A DNA stretch of 26,745 nucleotides from an uncultured Porphyromonadaceae bacterium (GTDB lineage: Bacteria; Bacteroidota; Bacteroidia; Bacteroidales; Muribaculaceae): assembly GCA_900551515.1 (NCBI GenBank), contig URWH01000001.1:1-26745 (forward strand), written 5' to 3'. Each line of letters opens with the position of its first letter. Within the stretch, counting starts at the first letter, position 1. Made by a program: the position numbers and the translations under genes. Below the pieces are notes generated by a model that was not told the DNA's origin, ran no database searches, and saw only the letters and a program-made list of their open reading frames with translations. This document shows, in pieces, positions 1-10,818 of the stretch.

Positions 1-8
1 AATTATTC

Positions 9-1043
9 CTATTTGTCTTTTTTGAGAACGTCGACTTTGACGCCGTCTGCGAGACGAGTCTGACCGGTGATCACTACGGTGGCATCGTCGGGCACGCCGC
101 TGATAATCTCATAGGTGTTGTCGATGCGTCGGCCGAGCTCCACGCGGTTGTAGCTAACGGTGCCGTCGGCCGGATTGTAGACATAGACATATTTGTTGCC
201 TGAGCCCGACTGCTTCACGACAGCACGGTCGGGGACAACGATGTGGCGCGCTGTGCCGAAGTTCATGATCACGCGGGCAAACATGCCGGGACGGATGCGT
301 TCGTCGGCATTGTCGATGGTGACTTCAACCACGAAGGTACGTGTGGCGGCGTCGATGGTCGGGTGGATGAGGTGGACGGTACCGCTGAAGGTCTCGTCGG
401 GGTAGACGTCGACTTTGATGCCTACCTTCATACCTTCTTTCACCTGAGGGTATTCCGATTCCGAAACGTTGACCATCACCTTCACGGGGCGCAGCTGCTC
501 GATGGTGAGTATGGGCAGTGTACCGGTCATGTCGCCGGGATCATAGTTGCGCTCTGTGACCACGCCGTTGATCGGCGACACGAGCACGGTGTTTTCTGTA
601 AGGTTGGCATACTGACGGCGCTGTGCGTCGAGTTCGGTCTTTATCTGGTCGACCGACTGCTGTGTGCCGCCGCCGATTTCGAGGAGCTTGAGCGCACGCT
701 GATATTCGCGTTCGGCGTTGTCGATGCGCACTTTCAGCTGGTCGATATTGACGTCGTCGAGTATGACGAGGCGCTGTCCGCGGCCCACTTTCGAGCCTAC
801 ATCGACGAGTATGGATTTGATGCGGTTGGGCGTGGAGGTCGTTATGTTGTTGGTTTTGAATGCTTCAACGGAGGCGGTGTACTCTACGGTCTGGGGTACG
901 TCCTGACTGAACACCTGTTGCACTTCTACTTTAGGCGTTTCCTGCTGTTTGTCGGTCGGGGCATTTTTGTCGGCATCCTTGCCGCCGCACGATGCTGTGA
1001 GCGCAGCGGCCATTGCGATGAATGAAAGGTCTTTCAGTTTCAT
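9..1043 (-). CDS. RND efflux periplasmic adaptor (membrane fusion protein), lipoprotein
   Basis: The 344-residue protein has the layout of HlyD/AcrA-type adaptors that bridge an inner-membrane RND pump and an outer-membrane TolC-like channel. The N terminus is a lipoprotein signal with a lipobox ending in Cys19 (LTASC), so it is probably lipid-anchored in the periplasm. A short linker leads to the barrel-sandwich half motif (VDVGSKVGRGQRLVILDD), an alpha-hairpin at about residues 95-150, the second lipoyl half (LVSPINGVVTERNYDPGD), then beta-barrel and membrane-proximal domains (VVPDRAVV). It starts 31 bp downstream of the TolC-family gene, so the two form an operon. The usual third partner, the RND transporter, should lie just beyond the left edge. 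The substrate cannot be inferred from sequence. Confidence 0.93.
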   Translation of the reverse strand: MKLKDLSFIAMAAALTASCGGKDADKNAPTDKQQETPKVEVQQVFSQDVPQTVEYTASVEAFKTNNITTSTPNRIKSILVDVGSKVGRGQRLVILDDVNIDQLKVRIDNAEREYQRALKLLEIGGGTQQSVDQIKTELDAQRRQYANLTENTVLVSPINGVVTERNYDPGDMTGTLPILTIEQLRPVKVMVNVSESEYPQVKEGMKVGIKVDVYPDETFSGTVHLIHPTIDAATRTFVVEVTIDNADERIRPGMFARVIMNFGTARHIVVPDRAVVKQSGSGNKYVYVYNPADGTVSYNRVELGRRIDNTYEIISGVPDDATVVITGQTRLADGVKVDVLKKDK

Positions 1044-1074
1044 ATCTATAATATGCGGAGGTGATTGTTAGCGG

Positions 1075-2532
1075 TTAAGGGCGCGCAACCGTTTCGGCGG
1101 CGCCGGTGTAGCGTTCGGTATCGGCATTGCCAAGCAGGAGCTCGAGATCGCTGCCGGCCACGAGATAATTGTAGATGGCCTGATAGTAGGCGAGACGCGA
1201 GCGTGTGAGCGCCAGCTCGGAGTCGCGCAGGTCGAGATAGGAGGCTGCGCCGATCTCAAAGCTCTGTTGCATGATGTTGTGGGCTGTTTCGGCCTGCCGC
1301 ACGCTTTCCGAGCAGGAGGCTATCTGCTTGACGTTCATCTCTATGTTGTCGATGGCGAGGTCGGTCTGCATGTTGATCGAGCGCACGAGGTTGTCGCGCT
1401 GCCATTTCATTTCGCCTGCCTGTATCTCAGCCTGCTTGATGCGTGAGTAGCGCTGTCCGCCTTCAAAAATCGGTATTGAGAGTGTGAGCCCGACCATGGA
1501 GTATGGGCTCCAGCGCAGACCCTTGAAGGGAGTGCCGTCGTTCATTGATGTCCAGTTGTAGTTGGCAGCGAGCGAGAGGGTGGGGTAGAGCGACATTTTC
1601 TGCACTTTCAGAGCGTCGCGCAGCTGTTGAGTCTGTATGTCGAGCATGCGCAGGTCGGTGTTGCCGGCGATGTCGCGGTTTATGCCGAGCACATCGTCGT
1701 ACATCGACTGCTCGTAGTCGGCCAGCGTTGTCGTTGCTGCAATGACGGGACCCTGCTCCATGCCCATGAGGATGAGAAGCTGCAGCCGTGCCTGCTTGAT
1801 GGCTATGGTGGCCTGCGTGAGCTCTGGCTCGACATTCTTCACGGCCACTTCGGTGCGGAGCACGTCGTATTGCGAGGCGGCGCCAAGGCTGAACTGCTTG
1901 GCGTAGAGGTCGGCGGTGAAGCGAGCCATGTCGTAGCTCTCCTGTATGACGCGGTAGGAGTCTTCGGCAAGCAGGAGCGTATAGTAGGCGTTTTTTACCT
2001 GATTGATCATTTCGATGCGCGACTGGCGTGCGCGTTCCACCGTCTCGAGGATGCGGCTGTCGTTAAGATCGAGCGTTTTCCAAAGCTGCGGAGCGATGAG
2101 GGGCATGGCGAGACTGAATCCGGCGGAGTAGGAGTTGTCCAGACCCACTTTGATGCCGTTTGAAGAGCCTGAGCTCTGTGCCGGACGTTCATCGCTTTCG
2201 TCGCCATCGGGAGATGATGAGGAGCCACCGAAGTTGCGCATGTTCATGTACATCGTCTGCTTGGCAAGCGTTCGGTTGTAGGAAGCTCCGAACGAAATCG
2301 TCGGAAGAAGCTGTCCGATGGTTTCTTTTTTAGAGTAGTCCATGCGACGGATCTCCATGTCGGCAACGCGGATTGTAGGATTGTCGTTGAGGGCAATGGC
2401 GATGCACTGGTCGAGCGACAGGCTGAGAGTGTCGGCGGATGTAGGACTGTGCGCGACGCTATCTGCCTGTGCGGCAGACGAAAACGCGCAGCCTAACGCC
2501 AGCGCTGTGGCAAATATACTTTTTCCAATCAT
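1075..2532 (-). CDS. TolC-family outer-membrane efflux protein
   Basis: The 485-residue protein begins with a Sec signal peptide (about residues 1-23, ending SSAAQA) and carries the two outer membrane efflux protein repeats typical of TolC, with long heptad-like helices (about residues 150-260 and 360-460). Such proteins trimerise into an outer-membrane beta barrel plus periplasmic alpha tunnel and accept substrates from RND or ABC pumps. A low-complexity Ser/Gly/Asp stretch at about residues 103-128 probably lies in an exposed loop. It is the first gene of the efflux operon and precedes the adaptor by 31 bp. A TAAATTTG box at 2554-2561 (minus strand) is a candidate -7 element, although I see no convincing -33 partner. 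The exported compound is unknown. Confidence 0.92.
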   Translation of the reverse strand: MIGKSIFATALALGCAFSSAAQADSVAHSPTSADTLSLSLDQCIAIALNDNPTIRVADMEIRRMDYSKKETIGQLLPTISFGASYNRTLAKQTMYMNMRNFGGSSSSPDGDESDERPAQSSGSSNGIKVGLDNSYSAGFSLAMPLIAPQLWKTLDLNDSRILETVERARQSRIEMINQVKNAYYTLLLAEDSYRVIQESYDMARFTADLYAKQFSLGAASQYDVLRTEVAVKNVEPELTQATIAIKQARLQLLILMGMEQGPVIAATTTLADYEQSMYDDVLGINRDIAGNTDLRMLDIQTQQLRDALKVQKMSLYPTLSLAANYNWTSMNDGTPFKGLRWSPYSMVGLTLSIPIFEGGQRYSRIKQAEIQAGEMKWQRDNLVRSINMQTDLAIDNIEMNVKQIASCSESVRQAETAHNIMQQSFEIGAASYLDLRDSELALTRSRLAYYQAIYNYLVAGSDLELLLGNADTERYTGAAETVARP

Positions 2533-2553
2533 AGATCAAATGAATTTCGGGTG

Positions 2554-2561
2554 CAAATTTA
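2554..2561 (-). promoter_or_regulatory. Candidate -7 box of efflux operon
   Basis: On the minus strand this reads TAAATTTG, which fits the Bacteroidetes -7 consensus TAnnTTTG and lies 22 bp upstream of the TolC-family start. No clear TTG -33 element sits 19-20 nt upstream, so the call is weak. The terminator between ilvA and this gene implies that the efflux operon needs its own promoter. Confidence 0.4.
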
Positions 2562-2626
2562 CTCATTTTGAGCCGTTTTGCCATGTAAATCAATAGCCTC
2601 AAATAATAAAATAAATGAAAAGACGT

Positions 2627-2673
2627 AAAAAATCAGACAAATTTACCCATAATGGCCAATTTGTCTGATTTTC
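2627..2673 (-). terminator. Intrinsic terminator after ilvA
   Basis: A perfect 13-bp inverted repeat has arms at 2631-2643 and 2658-2670 (AATCAGACAAATT and its complement) around a 14-nt loop. Read on the minus strand it is followed by a run of six T. It lies about 30 nt past the ilvA stop and should separate ilvA transcription from the efflux operon. Confidence 0.85.
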
Positions 2674-2700
2674 TATGTTGTTATATTGACGTCCGAGACG

Positions 2701-3903
2701 TCAGTTCTCGACAACGAATCCGGCTTTGCGCAACGCTTCTTTCACGGCATTGACGTGTTCGTTGTTGCGCGTCTCCATTTCGATGTGGAGCTTGCAGCCG
2801 TTGATTTCGGTGTTGGACGAGTTGCGCTTATGCTCGACGGAAAGGATGTTTGCACCCATGTCGCCGATGACGTTGCACACTTTGGAGAGCTGACCCGGTT
2901 TGTCGGAAAGGACAACCGTGACGGTGCAGTCGCGGCCGTTTTTCACCAGACCACGGGTGATTACACGGTTGAGAGATGTCACGTCGATGTTTCCGCCCGA
3001 AACCAGGCACACCACTTTCTTGCCTTTGATAGGCACTTTGTTGAACATTGCGGCTGCTACCGACACGGCGCCTGCGCCTTCGGCCACGAGCTTCTGCTGT
3101 TCGATGAGGGTGAGAATGGCGGCTGCCACTTCGTCGTCGCTCACGGTGACAATCTCGTCGACATATTTGCGGCACATTTCAAATGTGTTCTCGCCCGGCT
3201 CCTTGACGGCGATGCCGTCGGCAATGGTACTTACAGTATCAAGACGGATGCGTTCGGATTTTTTAAGTGAATCAACCATTGACGGTGCGCCCTCGGCCTG
3301 AACGCCATACACTTTCACGTTGGGCTTGATGGTCTTGATGGTGAAGGCGACACCTGAAATCAGACCGCCACCGCCTACGGGAACAATAACTGCATCGACA
3401 TCGGGCATCTCTTCAATTATCTCCAGCCCGATGGTGCCTTGGCCTGCAATTACAAGCGGGTCGTCGAACGGGTGAACGAGCGTGTAGCCGTGCTCTTTCT
3501 GTAGTTCGATCGCCTTGCGGTAGGCATCGTCGTAGACGCCCGGCACGAGGCATACTTCGGCTCCAAGTGCCTTAGTGGCCTCTATCTTTGAGATAGGAGC
3601 ACCCGCTGGAAGGCAGATGATGGATTTTATGCTATTGTGTGTCGCCCCGAGAGCTACGCCCTGAGCGTGGTTGCCGGCCGAGCACGCGATTACGCCGCGC
3701 GATTTCTCTTCGTCGCTCAGCTGTGAGATTTTGTAGTAGGCACCGCGTAGTTTGAACGAACCTGTGTATTGCAGGTTTTCGGGCTTGAGATACACTTGAG
3801 CCTCCGGATTAAGTTTCGTTACACCAATCAGTTTCGGGTGGCGTGCCACATTCTGGAGCACTTCCGCTGCCCGATAAACTTCAGCAATATTGAGTTCGGC
3901 CAT
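2701..3903 (-). CDS. ilvA: Threonine ammonia-lyase with C-terminal ACT domain
   Basis: A PLP enzyme that deaminates threonine to 2-oxobutanoate, the entry step to isoleucine. The 400-residue length and single C-terminal ACT domain (about 325-400) match the short threonine dehydratase family. The PLP Schiff-base lysine is K51 in GSFKLRGA, followed by the SAGNHAQG motif (about 75-82) and a glycine-rich phosphate loop (VGGGGL, about 176-181). The ACT domain suggests amino-acid feedback control. It has its own promoter and terminator, so it appears monocistronic. Short ACT-type enzymes may act biosynthetically or catabolically, and the sequence alone does not decide which; no other isoleucine gene is nearby. 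Confidence 0.94.
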   Translation of the reverse strand: MAELNIAEVYRAAEVLQNVARHPKLIGVTKLNPEAQVYLKPENLQYTGSFKLRGAYYKISQLSDEEKSRGVIACSAGNHAQGVALGATHNSIKSIICLPAGAPISKIEATKALGAEVCLVPGVYDDAYRKAIELQKEHGYTLVHPFDDPLVIAGQGTIGLEIIEEMPDVDAVIVPVGGGGLISGVAFTIKTIKPNVKVYGVQAEGAPSMVDSLKKSERIRLDTVSTIADGIAVKEPGENTFEMCRKYVDEIVTVSDDEVAAAILTLIEQQKLVAEGAGAVSVAAAMFNKVPIKGKKVVCLVSGGNIDVTSLNRVITRGLVKNGRDCTVTVVLSDKPGQLSKVCNVIGDMGANILSVEHKRNSSNTEINGCKLHIEMETRNNEHVNAVKEALRKAGFVVEN

Positions 3904-3933
3904 GATAAATAAAATAGATGTGTTTTATACGTG

Positions 3934-3964
3934 CAAAGTTATGCAAAAATATGTGGATTGGCAA
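3934..3964 (-). promoter_or_regulatory. ilvA promoter, Bacteroidetes type
   Basis: On the minus strand TTG (3962-3964) is followed after 20 nt by TAACTTTG (3934-3941). This fits the -33/-7 architecture used by the Bacteroidetes primary sigma factor and lies about 31 nt upstream of the ilvA ATG. Confidence 0.65.
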
Positions 3965-3978
3965 TCTTTGTTGTTTTA

Positions 3979-6372
3979 TTAATCTTGAAGCTTGAATGCA
4001 ATGGGTAGCGTGTACCACACATTTACCGGATGTCCGTTCATTTTCCCGGGCGTAAATTTAGGAAGTGATTTTACAACACGGATAGCTTCTCTGTCGAGAT
4101 CAGGATCCTTGCCGCGTACTACCTTAACCTGTCCGATCGAACCGGTTTTTGTTACGACAAACTGAACGGTGACACGTCCCTGAATGCCATTCTCCGCTGC
4201 AGCGGCGGGATATTGTAGATGCTGAGAAACCCACTGAAGCAATGCGGCTTGGCCACCGGGAAAAGAAGGATCCTGTTCAACAGAAGAGAAGATTGTATTG
4301 TCGTCATTGGAAGGACTTTGTTTTTGATGCTGTTCCTCAACCAAAACCGTAGTGACGGACGTTTTTTGGTCAAGGAGATCATTTACACCAGACCGGTCAT
4401 TTCCGTCTGATGACGAATAATCACCCTCTATCTCATTCATGGATCTTATTTCCGTTTCCGCGGCATCATCTTCCATAATAATCAGATCCGGTATGTCTTG
4501 CGACGTCATTTCAATAGGTGGGGCGCCGCCGGCTGATGTTTTTCCTGCCGGCGAAAGCGTAAACGCGGGCATCTTTCCTCCCGAATTATTGATCGATGAA
4601 CGTTTGAGATTCATTCCGTGCGCATCATATGGGCCGGTAACGAATTCATCAACAAGATTGTCACCGCTGGTATGGCCAATGTGTCCATTGTAGAGTATGT
4701 AGCCTTTCGTGTGCGGTTTCCCGTTCTCAAAGTAGGTGTAGCTTGTCGGCGTGTCATAGCGGTATATTCCGTCATCCGATTTCCATATAGTGCCGGACAA
4801 TGTGCTTTGTGGAATTATCGCCCCGTCATCTTTTTGGAAAGTCATGCCGTCATTATCCAGTCCGAACAGGGAGATATATTCATTGTCGATACCTTTGTAT
4901 TTGACGTTCAGTTCATTGTCGTCGGGCGTGAGGATGAATGATATGTCGCCGCTCGTTGTGAACAGAGCGAGATTGTTGTTGCGGGTCTCTTTGCTGCTGA
5001 ATGTTACCTTTTTGTCCTGTTCATTGTAGGAGCCGAAAGCTACCGGACACGGGGTGCCATCAACATCCATAGCCCATATCACCTCCTCGGGCGTTACGAG
5101 AATCAGCCGGTGGGTGAGGGTTGAGTTGTCTGGATTGTTGGGATTGGCAGTGGTGAAGGTATACGACGAAGGGAATGCAATTGCACCGGGATCGTCGCCC
5201 GAATGTCGGCCGGCGATGAAATAATATGCGGCACTGGCGCCAAGCACCACAAGCGTCGCGATAAGTATCCACAGCCATTTGCGATTCGGCTTTTCCTCTT
5301 CTTCCTCAAATTCCTCATATTCTTCTACCGCAGGTGTGCGTGGCTGCTGCGGGGCCGTTCTCGGAGGCTCGGGTGCGGGTGTGGATATGGGAGTAGTCTT
5401 TGGCGCTTGATAGGCAGGCTGATGAGCCGCCGGTCTATTGGCGATCGGTCTCACCGGGTCGTTCATGTAGCGCGGAAGTGCTGCGAGCATCACCGATGCA
5501 TCGGCAGGGCGGTCGGCCATAGCCATGCGCAGGCATTGTTCAAGCAGCAGTCCCATCCGCCGGCTTGTTGTCGAAGGAATATGGCGTGAGAGAGCATCCG
5601 GGGTAAGTTCGATTGATTTCGGAGGTGTGACGCCCGTAAGGCAGAACAGAATAGTGGCGGCGAGCGAGTAGACATCACTTGCCGGTGAGAATGTGCTGAT
5701 GCCCACATACTGCTCTACCGGCGCATAGCCGTCGCTGTAGCCCTGAAGGTTGATGGTGGATGTCGCCGTTCCGTCGGCATTGTAGTGCTTAGAAAGTCCG
5801 AAGTCGATCAGCACGGGCCGGGCTTTACCTTCGGCATCTTTGGAGAGCATTATGTTGGCCGGCTTGATGTCGAGATGGGTTATGCGGTTGCGGTGAAGAA
5901 ACGCCACTGCGTCGATAATTGGACGCATGATGCAGACAGCTTCCTGTTCCGACAGAGGACCATGACGTTTCACATAGTCGGCGAGCGATTCACCTTCGAG
6001 ATATTCCATCACATAATATGATGTGTTGTTGGCATTGAACACTTCGCTCACCTGCACGATGTTGGGGTGGCCGGAAGCGATGGCCTGCAGACGTTTGGCT
6101 TCGCCGGCGAAGTCGCGCCGCGAGCGCTCCACGCGATCGCGTGCCGGCTGCGAGAAGCTCACCGACTGGGTATCGCTGTCGCGCTCGCAGTCGTTTGACA
6201 GAAAATGCTCTTTTATCGCCACGACAGCCATCACTGGCATGTCGGAGCCGGATGTGATCTGCATCGTGGCGCGGTAGGTGATGCCGAATCCGCCCGATCC
6301 GAGCACGGAACGGATAGTGTAGGCGTGGTTTGGAGAACGGAGAATGGAGTCGGGCGCAAGAAAGTTGTACAT
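3979..6372 (-). CDS. Transmembrane Ser/Thr protein kinase with C-terminal TonB domain
   Basis: A 797-residue chain with an intracellular Hanks-type kinase domain (about 15-300). It has a glycine loop GSGGFG (25-30), ATP-binding lysine in AIK (K54), catalytic loop HLDIKPAN (D168; the usual HRD Arg is Leu) and DFG (190-192). A Pro-rich then Glu-rich linker (about 310-362) leads to one transmembrane segment (about 366-386). Outside follow a beta-rich region of unknown type, a low-complexity linker, and at about 705-797 a TonB C-terminal domain (FPGG start, GRVTVQFVV, KSLPKFTPGK). I start it at ATG 6372 because an upstream TTG start at 6396 falls inside the -7 box. Kinase plus TonB C-terminal domain is an unusual pairing. 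The TonB-like domain may bind outer-membrane or periplasmic partners; that role is inference. Confidence 0.92.
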   Translation of the reverse strand: MYNFLAPDSILRSPNHAYTIRSVLGSGGFGITYRATMQITSGSDMPVMAVVAIKEHFLSNDCERDSDTQSVSFSQPARDRVERSRRDFAGEAKRLQAIASGHPNIVQVSEVFNANNTSYYVMEYLEGESLADYVKRHGPLSEQEAVCIMRPIIDAVAFLHRNRITHLDIKPANIMLSKDAEGKARPVLIDFGLSKHYNADGTATSTINLQGYSDGYAPVEQYVGISTFSPASDVYSLAATILFCLTGVTPPKSIELTPDALSRHIPSTTSRRMGLLLEQCLRMAMADRPADASVMLAALPRYMNDPVRPIANRPAAHQPAYQAPKTTPISTPAPEPPRTAPQQPRTPAVEEYEEFEEEEEKPNRKWLWILIATLVVLGASAAYYFIAGRHSGDDPGAIAFPSSYTFTTANPNNPDNSTLTHRLILVTPEEVIWAMDVDGTPCPVAFGSYNEQDKKVTFSSKETRNNNLALFTTSGDISFILTPDDNELNVKYKGIDNEYISLFGLDNDGMTFQKDDGAIIPQSTLSGTIWKSDDGIYRYDTPTSYTYFENGKPHTKGYILYNGHIGHTSGDNLVDEFVTGPYDAHGMNLKRSSINNSGGKMPAFTLSPAGKTSAGGAPPIEMTSQDIPDLIIMEDDAAETEIRSMNEIEGDYSSSDGNDRSGVNDLLDQKTSVTTVLVEEQHQKQSPSNDDNTIFSSVEQDPSFPGGQAALLQWVSQHLQYPAAAAENGIQGRVTVQFVVTKTGSIGQVKVVRGKDPDLDREAIRVVKSLPKFTPGKMNGHPVNVWYTLPIAFKLQD

Positions 6373-6393
6373 GGTAAGTCGGTTTATCAGCTG

Positions 6394-6424
6394 CAAATAT
6401 AGGCATTTATGCGTATAAGCTCAA
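6394..6424 (-). promoter_or_regulatory. Promoter of kinase-TonB gene
   Basis: On the minus strand TTG (6422-6424), a 20-nt spacer and TATATTTG (6394-6401) match the Bacteroidetes -33/-7 consensus. Transcription would begin near 6388, leaving a leader of roughly 15 nt before ATG 6372 and excluding the upstream TTG start. Confidence 0.75.
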
Positions 6425-6490
6425 CTAAATTGCAGCTAAAAGCATCCCTCTTCGCCGTTTTTTTCAGTTTTTTTATGTGCTTTCTGTAGC

Positions 6491-6530
6491 GAAAAAACAG
6501 GAGATACCGGAAAATGGTATCCCCTGTTTG
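6491..6530 (-). terminator. Intrinsic terminator of the thi operon
   Basis: The inverted repeat AAACAGG-A-GATACC (6495-6508) and GGTATC-C-CCTGTTT (6516-6529) forms a 14-position stem with one mismatch and a 7-nt loop. On the minus strand it is followed by a T run (complement of the A run at 6492-6497). It lies about 20 nt past the thiH stop. Confidence 0.85.
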
Positions 6531-6548
6531 AAGAAATTCAGCGTGTTG

Positions 6549-7658
6549 TCAGTCAAAGGATTTGTCCCAGTCTTTCCACACGGGTTCGTAGCCGAGGGCT
6601 CGGATCTCTTCAGTGACCTGCTGCGGGGTGCGTGAGTCGGTCACCTCAAACTGCTCGAGCGCATCGGGTGTCGACACATAGCCGCCCGGCTCGGTCTTCG
6701 AGCCTGCACTCATCGAAGTGACACCAAGTTTCATCATGTTGGCGCGGAAAACCGGTGACTCGCGGGTGGAGTATGAGATGTCGACGTCGTGGTCAAAGAT
6801 ACGGAATGCGAAGGTGAGCTGAGCCAGTTCGCGGTCGCTCATCACCACTTTCGGCTGATAGCCGCCTTCGGCAGGGCACATGCGCGGGAAGTTGATGCTG
6901 TAGCGGGTGCGCCAGTAGTTGCGCCGCAGGTATTGCAGATGCCGTGCCATCATGGTCACGTCGGTGCGCCAGTCCTCCAGCCCTATGAGCACGCCCATGC
7001 CGATTTTGTGCACGCCGGCCGCGCCCATGCGGTCAAATCCGTTGACACGCCATTCGAAGATCGATTTCATGCCGTGGGGGTGATAGGTCTTATAGGCCGC
7101 TTCATGATAGGTCTCCTGAAAGCACACCACTCCGTTGAGGCCGCTCTTTGTCAGGCGGTAATAGTCGCGTTCCTTCATCGGCATCACCTCAATGGTGAGA
7201 TTGTTGAAGTAGGGACGGGCCACGTGGAGCACTTTCTCAAGATAGTCCACGCCGTTGAGCCGCGGGAACTCCCCCGATACGATGAGCAGATTCTCAAACG
7301 GGCCGAGACGGCGGATAGCCTCACATTCGGCCTTGACCTGGTCGAGTGTCAGCGTGATGCGCTTCAGAGGGTTGGCATGGTTGAAGCCGCAGTACACACA
7401 CGAGTTTGTGCACGCATTCGACACATAGAGAGGAATATACATCGAGATGGTCTTGCCGAAGCGTTCCATCGTGTAGCGGTGCGACAGCTGAGCCATCTGC
7501 TCGATGTAAGGGGCGGCAGCCGGCGATATCAAAGCCATGAAGTCGTCGACGGTGAGACGCTCTTTTGAAAGGGCTATCTCGACGTCGCGGGCTGTTTTTG
7601 ATGCTATTGCGGCTGTTGTGGCATCCCAGTCGTAATGCTTTAGTTCGTCGTAAAACAT
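6549..7658 (-). CDS. thiH: 2-iminoacetate synthase ThiH (radical SAM)
   Basis: ThiH cleaves tyrosine by radical SAM chemistry to give dehydroglycine (2-iminoacetate) and p-cresol, supplying the C-N unit of the thiamin thiazole ring in anaerobes. The 369-residue protein has the radical SAM cluster motif CTNSCVYC (C83, C87, C90), followed by GFNHANPLKR and a C-terminal biotin and thiamin synthesis-associated region. It is the last gene of the thi operon, 18 bp after thiC, and is followed by a strong terminator. Choice of ThiH rather than the glycine oxidase ThiO route fits an anaerobe. Confidence 0.96.
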   Translation of the reverse strand: MFYDELKHYDWDATTAAIASKTARDVEIALSKERLTVDDFMALISPAAAPYIEQMAQLSHRYTMERFGKTISMYIPLYVSNACTNSCVYCGFNHANPLKRITLTLDQVKAECEAIRRLGPFENLLIVSGEFPRLNGVDYLEKVLHVARPYFNNLTIEVMPMKERDYYRLTKSGLNGVVCFQETYHEAAYKTYHPHGMKSIFEWRVNGFDRMGAAGVHKIGMGVLIGLEDWRTDVTMMARHLQYLRRNYWRTRYSINFPRMCPAEGGYQPKVVMSDRELAQLTFAFRIFDHDVDISYSTRESPVFRANMMKLGVTSMSAGSKTEPGGYVSTPDALEQFEVTDSRTPQQVTEEIRALGYEPVWKDWDKSFD

Positions 7659-7676
7659 AGATAGGATAATGTCGGG

Positions 7677-9392
<1,716 letters not shown>

Positions 9393-9404
9393 TTAGGGTT
9401 GGTG

Positions 9405-10178
9405 TCAGGCAAGAAATGAGGTGAGGGGACTTGTGGCCACGGCGTCGCGGCTCACTGTTCCCAGGCCGGCGAGATAGGCCTTACGTCCGGCTTCAACAGC
9501 TAATTTGAAGGCTACGGCCATCTCCACGGGATTGCCGGCTACGGCAATGGCGGTGTTGACAAGCACGGCGTCGGCGCCGATCTCCATGGCTTCAGCAGCG
9601 TGAGAAGGCGCTCCGAGTCCGGCATCAATCACTACCGGCACGCGGTTCTCGGCAATGATTATCTCGACGAGATCGCGCGTCTTAAGCCCTTTGTTGGTGC
9701 CGATGGGCGCACCAAGCGGCATCACTGCGGCTGTGCCGGCTTCTTCAAGGCGTTTGCACAGCACCGGGTCGGCCTGAATGTATGGGAGCACCTTGAAGCC
9801 TTCGCGTGCAAGCACTTCGGTGGCTTTAAGCGTTTCGATCGGATCGGGAAGCAGATATTTGGGATCGGGATGGATTTCAAGTTTGATGAAGTCGGTGCCG
9901 AAGCATTCTCGTGCCAGACGGGCGGCGATTACGGCTTCTTCGGCATTGCGGACGCCCGAAGTGTTGGGGAGAAACTGCACATGATCGCGGTTGATGTGCT
10001 GCAGCATGTCGTCCTCTTCTTCGTGCATCATGTCGATGCGCTTCATGGCCACTGTGATCATTTCGGAGCCGGAAGCAAGAATGCTTTCGAGCATCAGGCG
10101 GTTGGATGAGAATTTGCCTGTGCCCACAAACAGACGCGACGTGAATTCACGTCCGCCAATTGTCAGTATATCTTTCAT
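9405..10178 (-). CDS. thiG: Thiazole synthase ThiG
   Basis: ThiG is a TIM-barrel enzyme that joins DXP, dehydroglycine and ThiS thiocarboxylate into the thiazole phosphate. I choose ATG 10178 ([12 protein letters not shown], 257 residues, usual family length); a 24-residue upstream extension overlaps the end of thiE and is not family-like. The lysine expected to form the Schiff base with DXP is in GTDFIKLEI (K99). Other marks are RLFVGTGKF, a phosphate-binding GAPIGTNKG, and [23 protein letters not shown] interrupted only by usual variation. It is 13 bp downstream of thiE. Confidence 0.96.
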   Translation of the reverse strand: MKDILTIGGREFTSRLFVGTGKFSSNRLMLESILASGSEMITVAMKRIDMMHEEEDDMLQHINRDHVQFLPNTSGVRNAEEAVIAARLARECFGTDFIKLEIHPDPKYLLPDPIETLKATEVLAREGFKVLPYIQADPVLCKRLEEAGTAAVMPLGAPIGTNKGLKTRDLVEIIIAENRVPVVIDAGLGAPSHAAEAMEIGADAVLVNTAIAVAGNPVEMAVAFKLAVEAGRKAYLAGLGTVSRDAVATSPLTSFLA

Positions 10179-10191
10179 ATTTTGGTTAGGA

Positions 10192-10812
10192 TTATTGTTT
10201 TGCCAGTTTTTCCAATACCTCGGATGTGTAGGCCACCGGATCGGGAGCATTGATGATCGCGCCCGACATGGCTATTCCGTTGATGCCGGTAGCCATCAGC
10301 GCATCGATATCGTCGAGGACGATTCCGCCGATAGCTACGATAGGCAGCTCTACGCCGGCCGCCCGCACTTTTTCTACAATGTCGCGGTAGCCTTCGATCC
10401 CGAGCTGCGGGGCAAGCTTCTTTTTCGTGGTGGTGAAGCGGAAGGGGCCGAGGCCTACATAGTCCACATCTTTTCCTTTGTATTTTATAATGTCGTCGGC
10501 GGTGTTGGCGGTGATGCCGATAATTGCATGCGGACCGAGGATTTCGCGTGCTTCAAGCGGATCCATATCCTCTTTGCCGAGATGAACGCCCGACACTTTC
10601 AGGTCGTTGACCAGCGACACGTGATCGTCGATGATGAGAAATGTGCCGTTTTCCTGACACATGGGGATGATTTCGAGTGCGGTCTGACGGATTTCCTCTT
10701 CGGAAGCGTCTTTCATGCGCAGCTGTACCCACTGGCATCCGCCCTCGATGGCCATCTGCACTTCTTCGGCAATCGAGTATTTGTCACTGGGGTGTGTAAT
10801 AAACTGTAGCAT
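10192..10812 (-). CDS. thiE: Thiamine phosphate synthase ThiE
   Basis: ThiE couples HMP diphosphate and thiazole phosphate to thiamin monophosphate. The 206-residue TIM barrel retains QLRMKD (diphosphate binding), IIDDHV (variant of the usual NDxx), [11 protein letters not shown], the catalytic-loop region [13 protein letters not shown] and VAIGGI with a following ISGAI-like segment (AMSGAII). It is the more complete of two ThiE-family genes in this operon and sits 6 bp after the second, shorter one. Confidence 0.95.
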   Translation of the reverse strand: MLQFITHPSDKYSIAEEVQMAIEGGCQWVQLRMKDASEEEIRQTALEIIPMCQENGTFLIIDDHVSLVNDLKVSGVHLGKEDMDPLEAREILGPHAIIGITANTADDIIKYKGKDVDYVGLGPFRFTTTKKKLAPQLGIEGYRDIVEKVRAAGVELPIVAIGGIVLDDIDALMATGINGIAMSGAIINAPDPVAYTSEVLEKLAKQ

Positions 10813-10818
10813 TGTCTA

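Noticed and set aside
243..1025. Plus-strand frame of 260 codons opposite the RND adaptor
   Set aside because: Shadow of the adaptor gene; His- and Val-rich without family features.
6373..6396. TTG start for the kinase-TonB gene
   Set aside because: The TTG lies inside the TATATTTG -7 box, so it would not be in the transcript; ATG 6372 is used instead.
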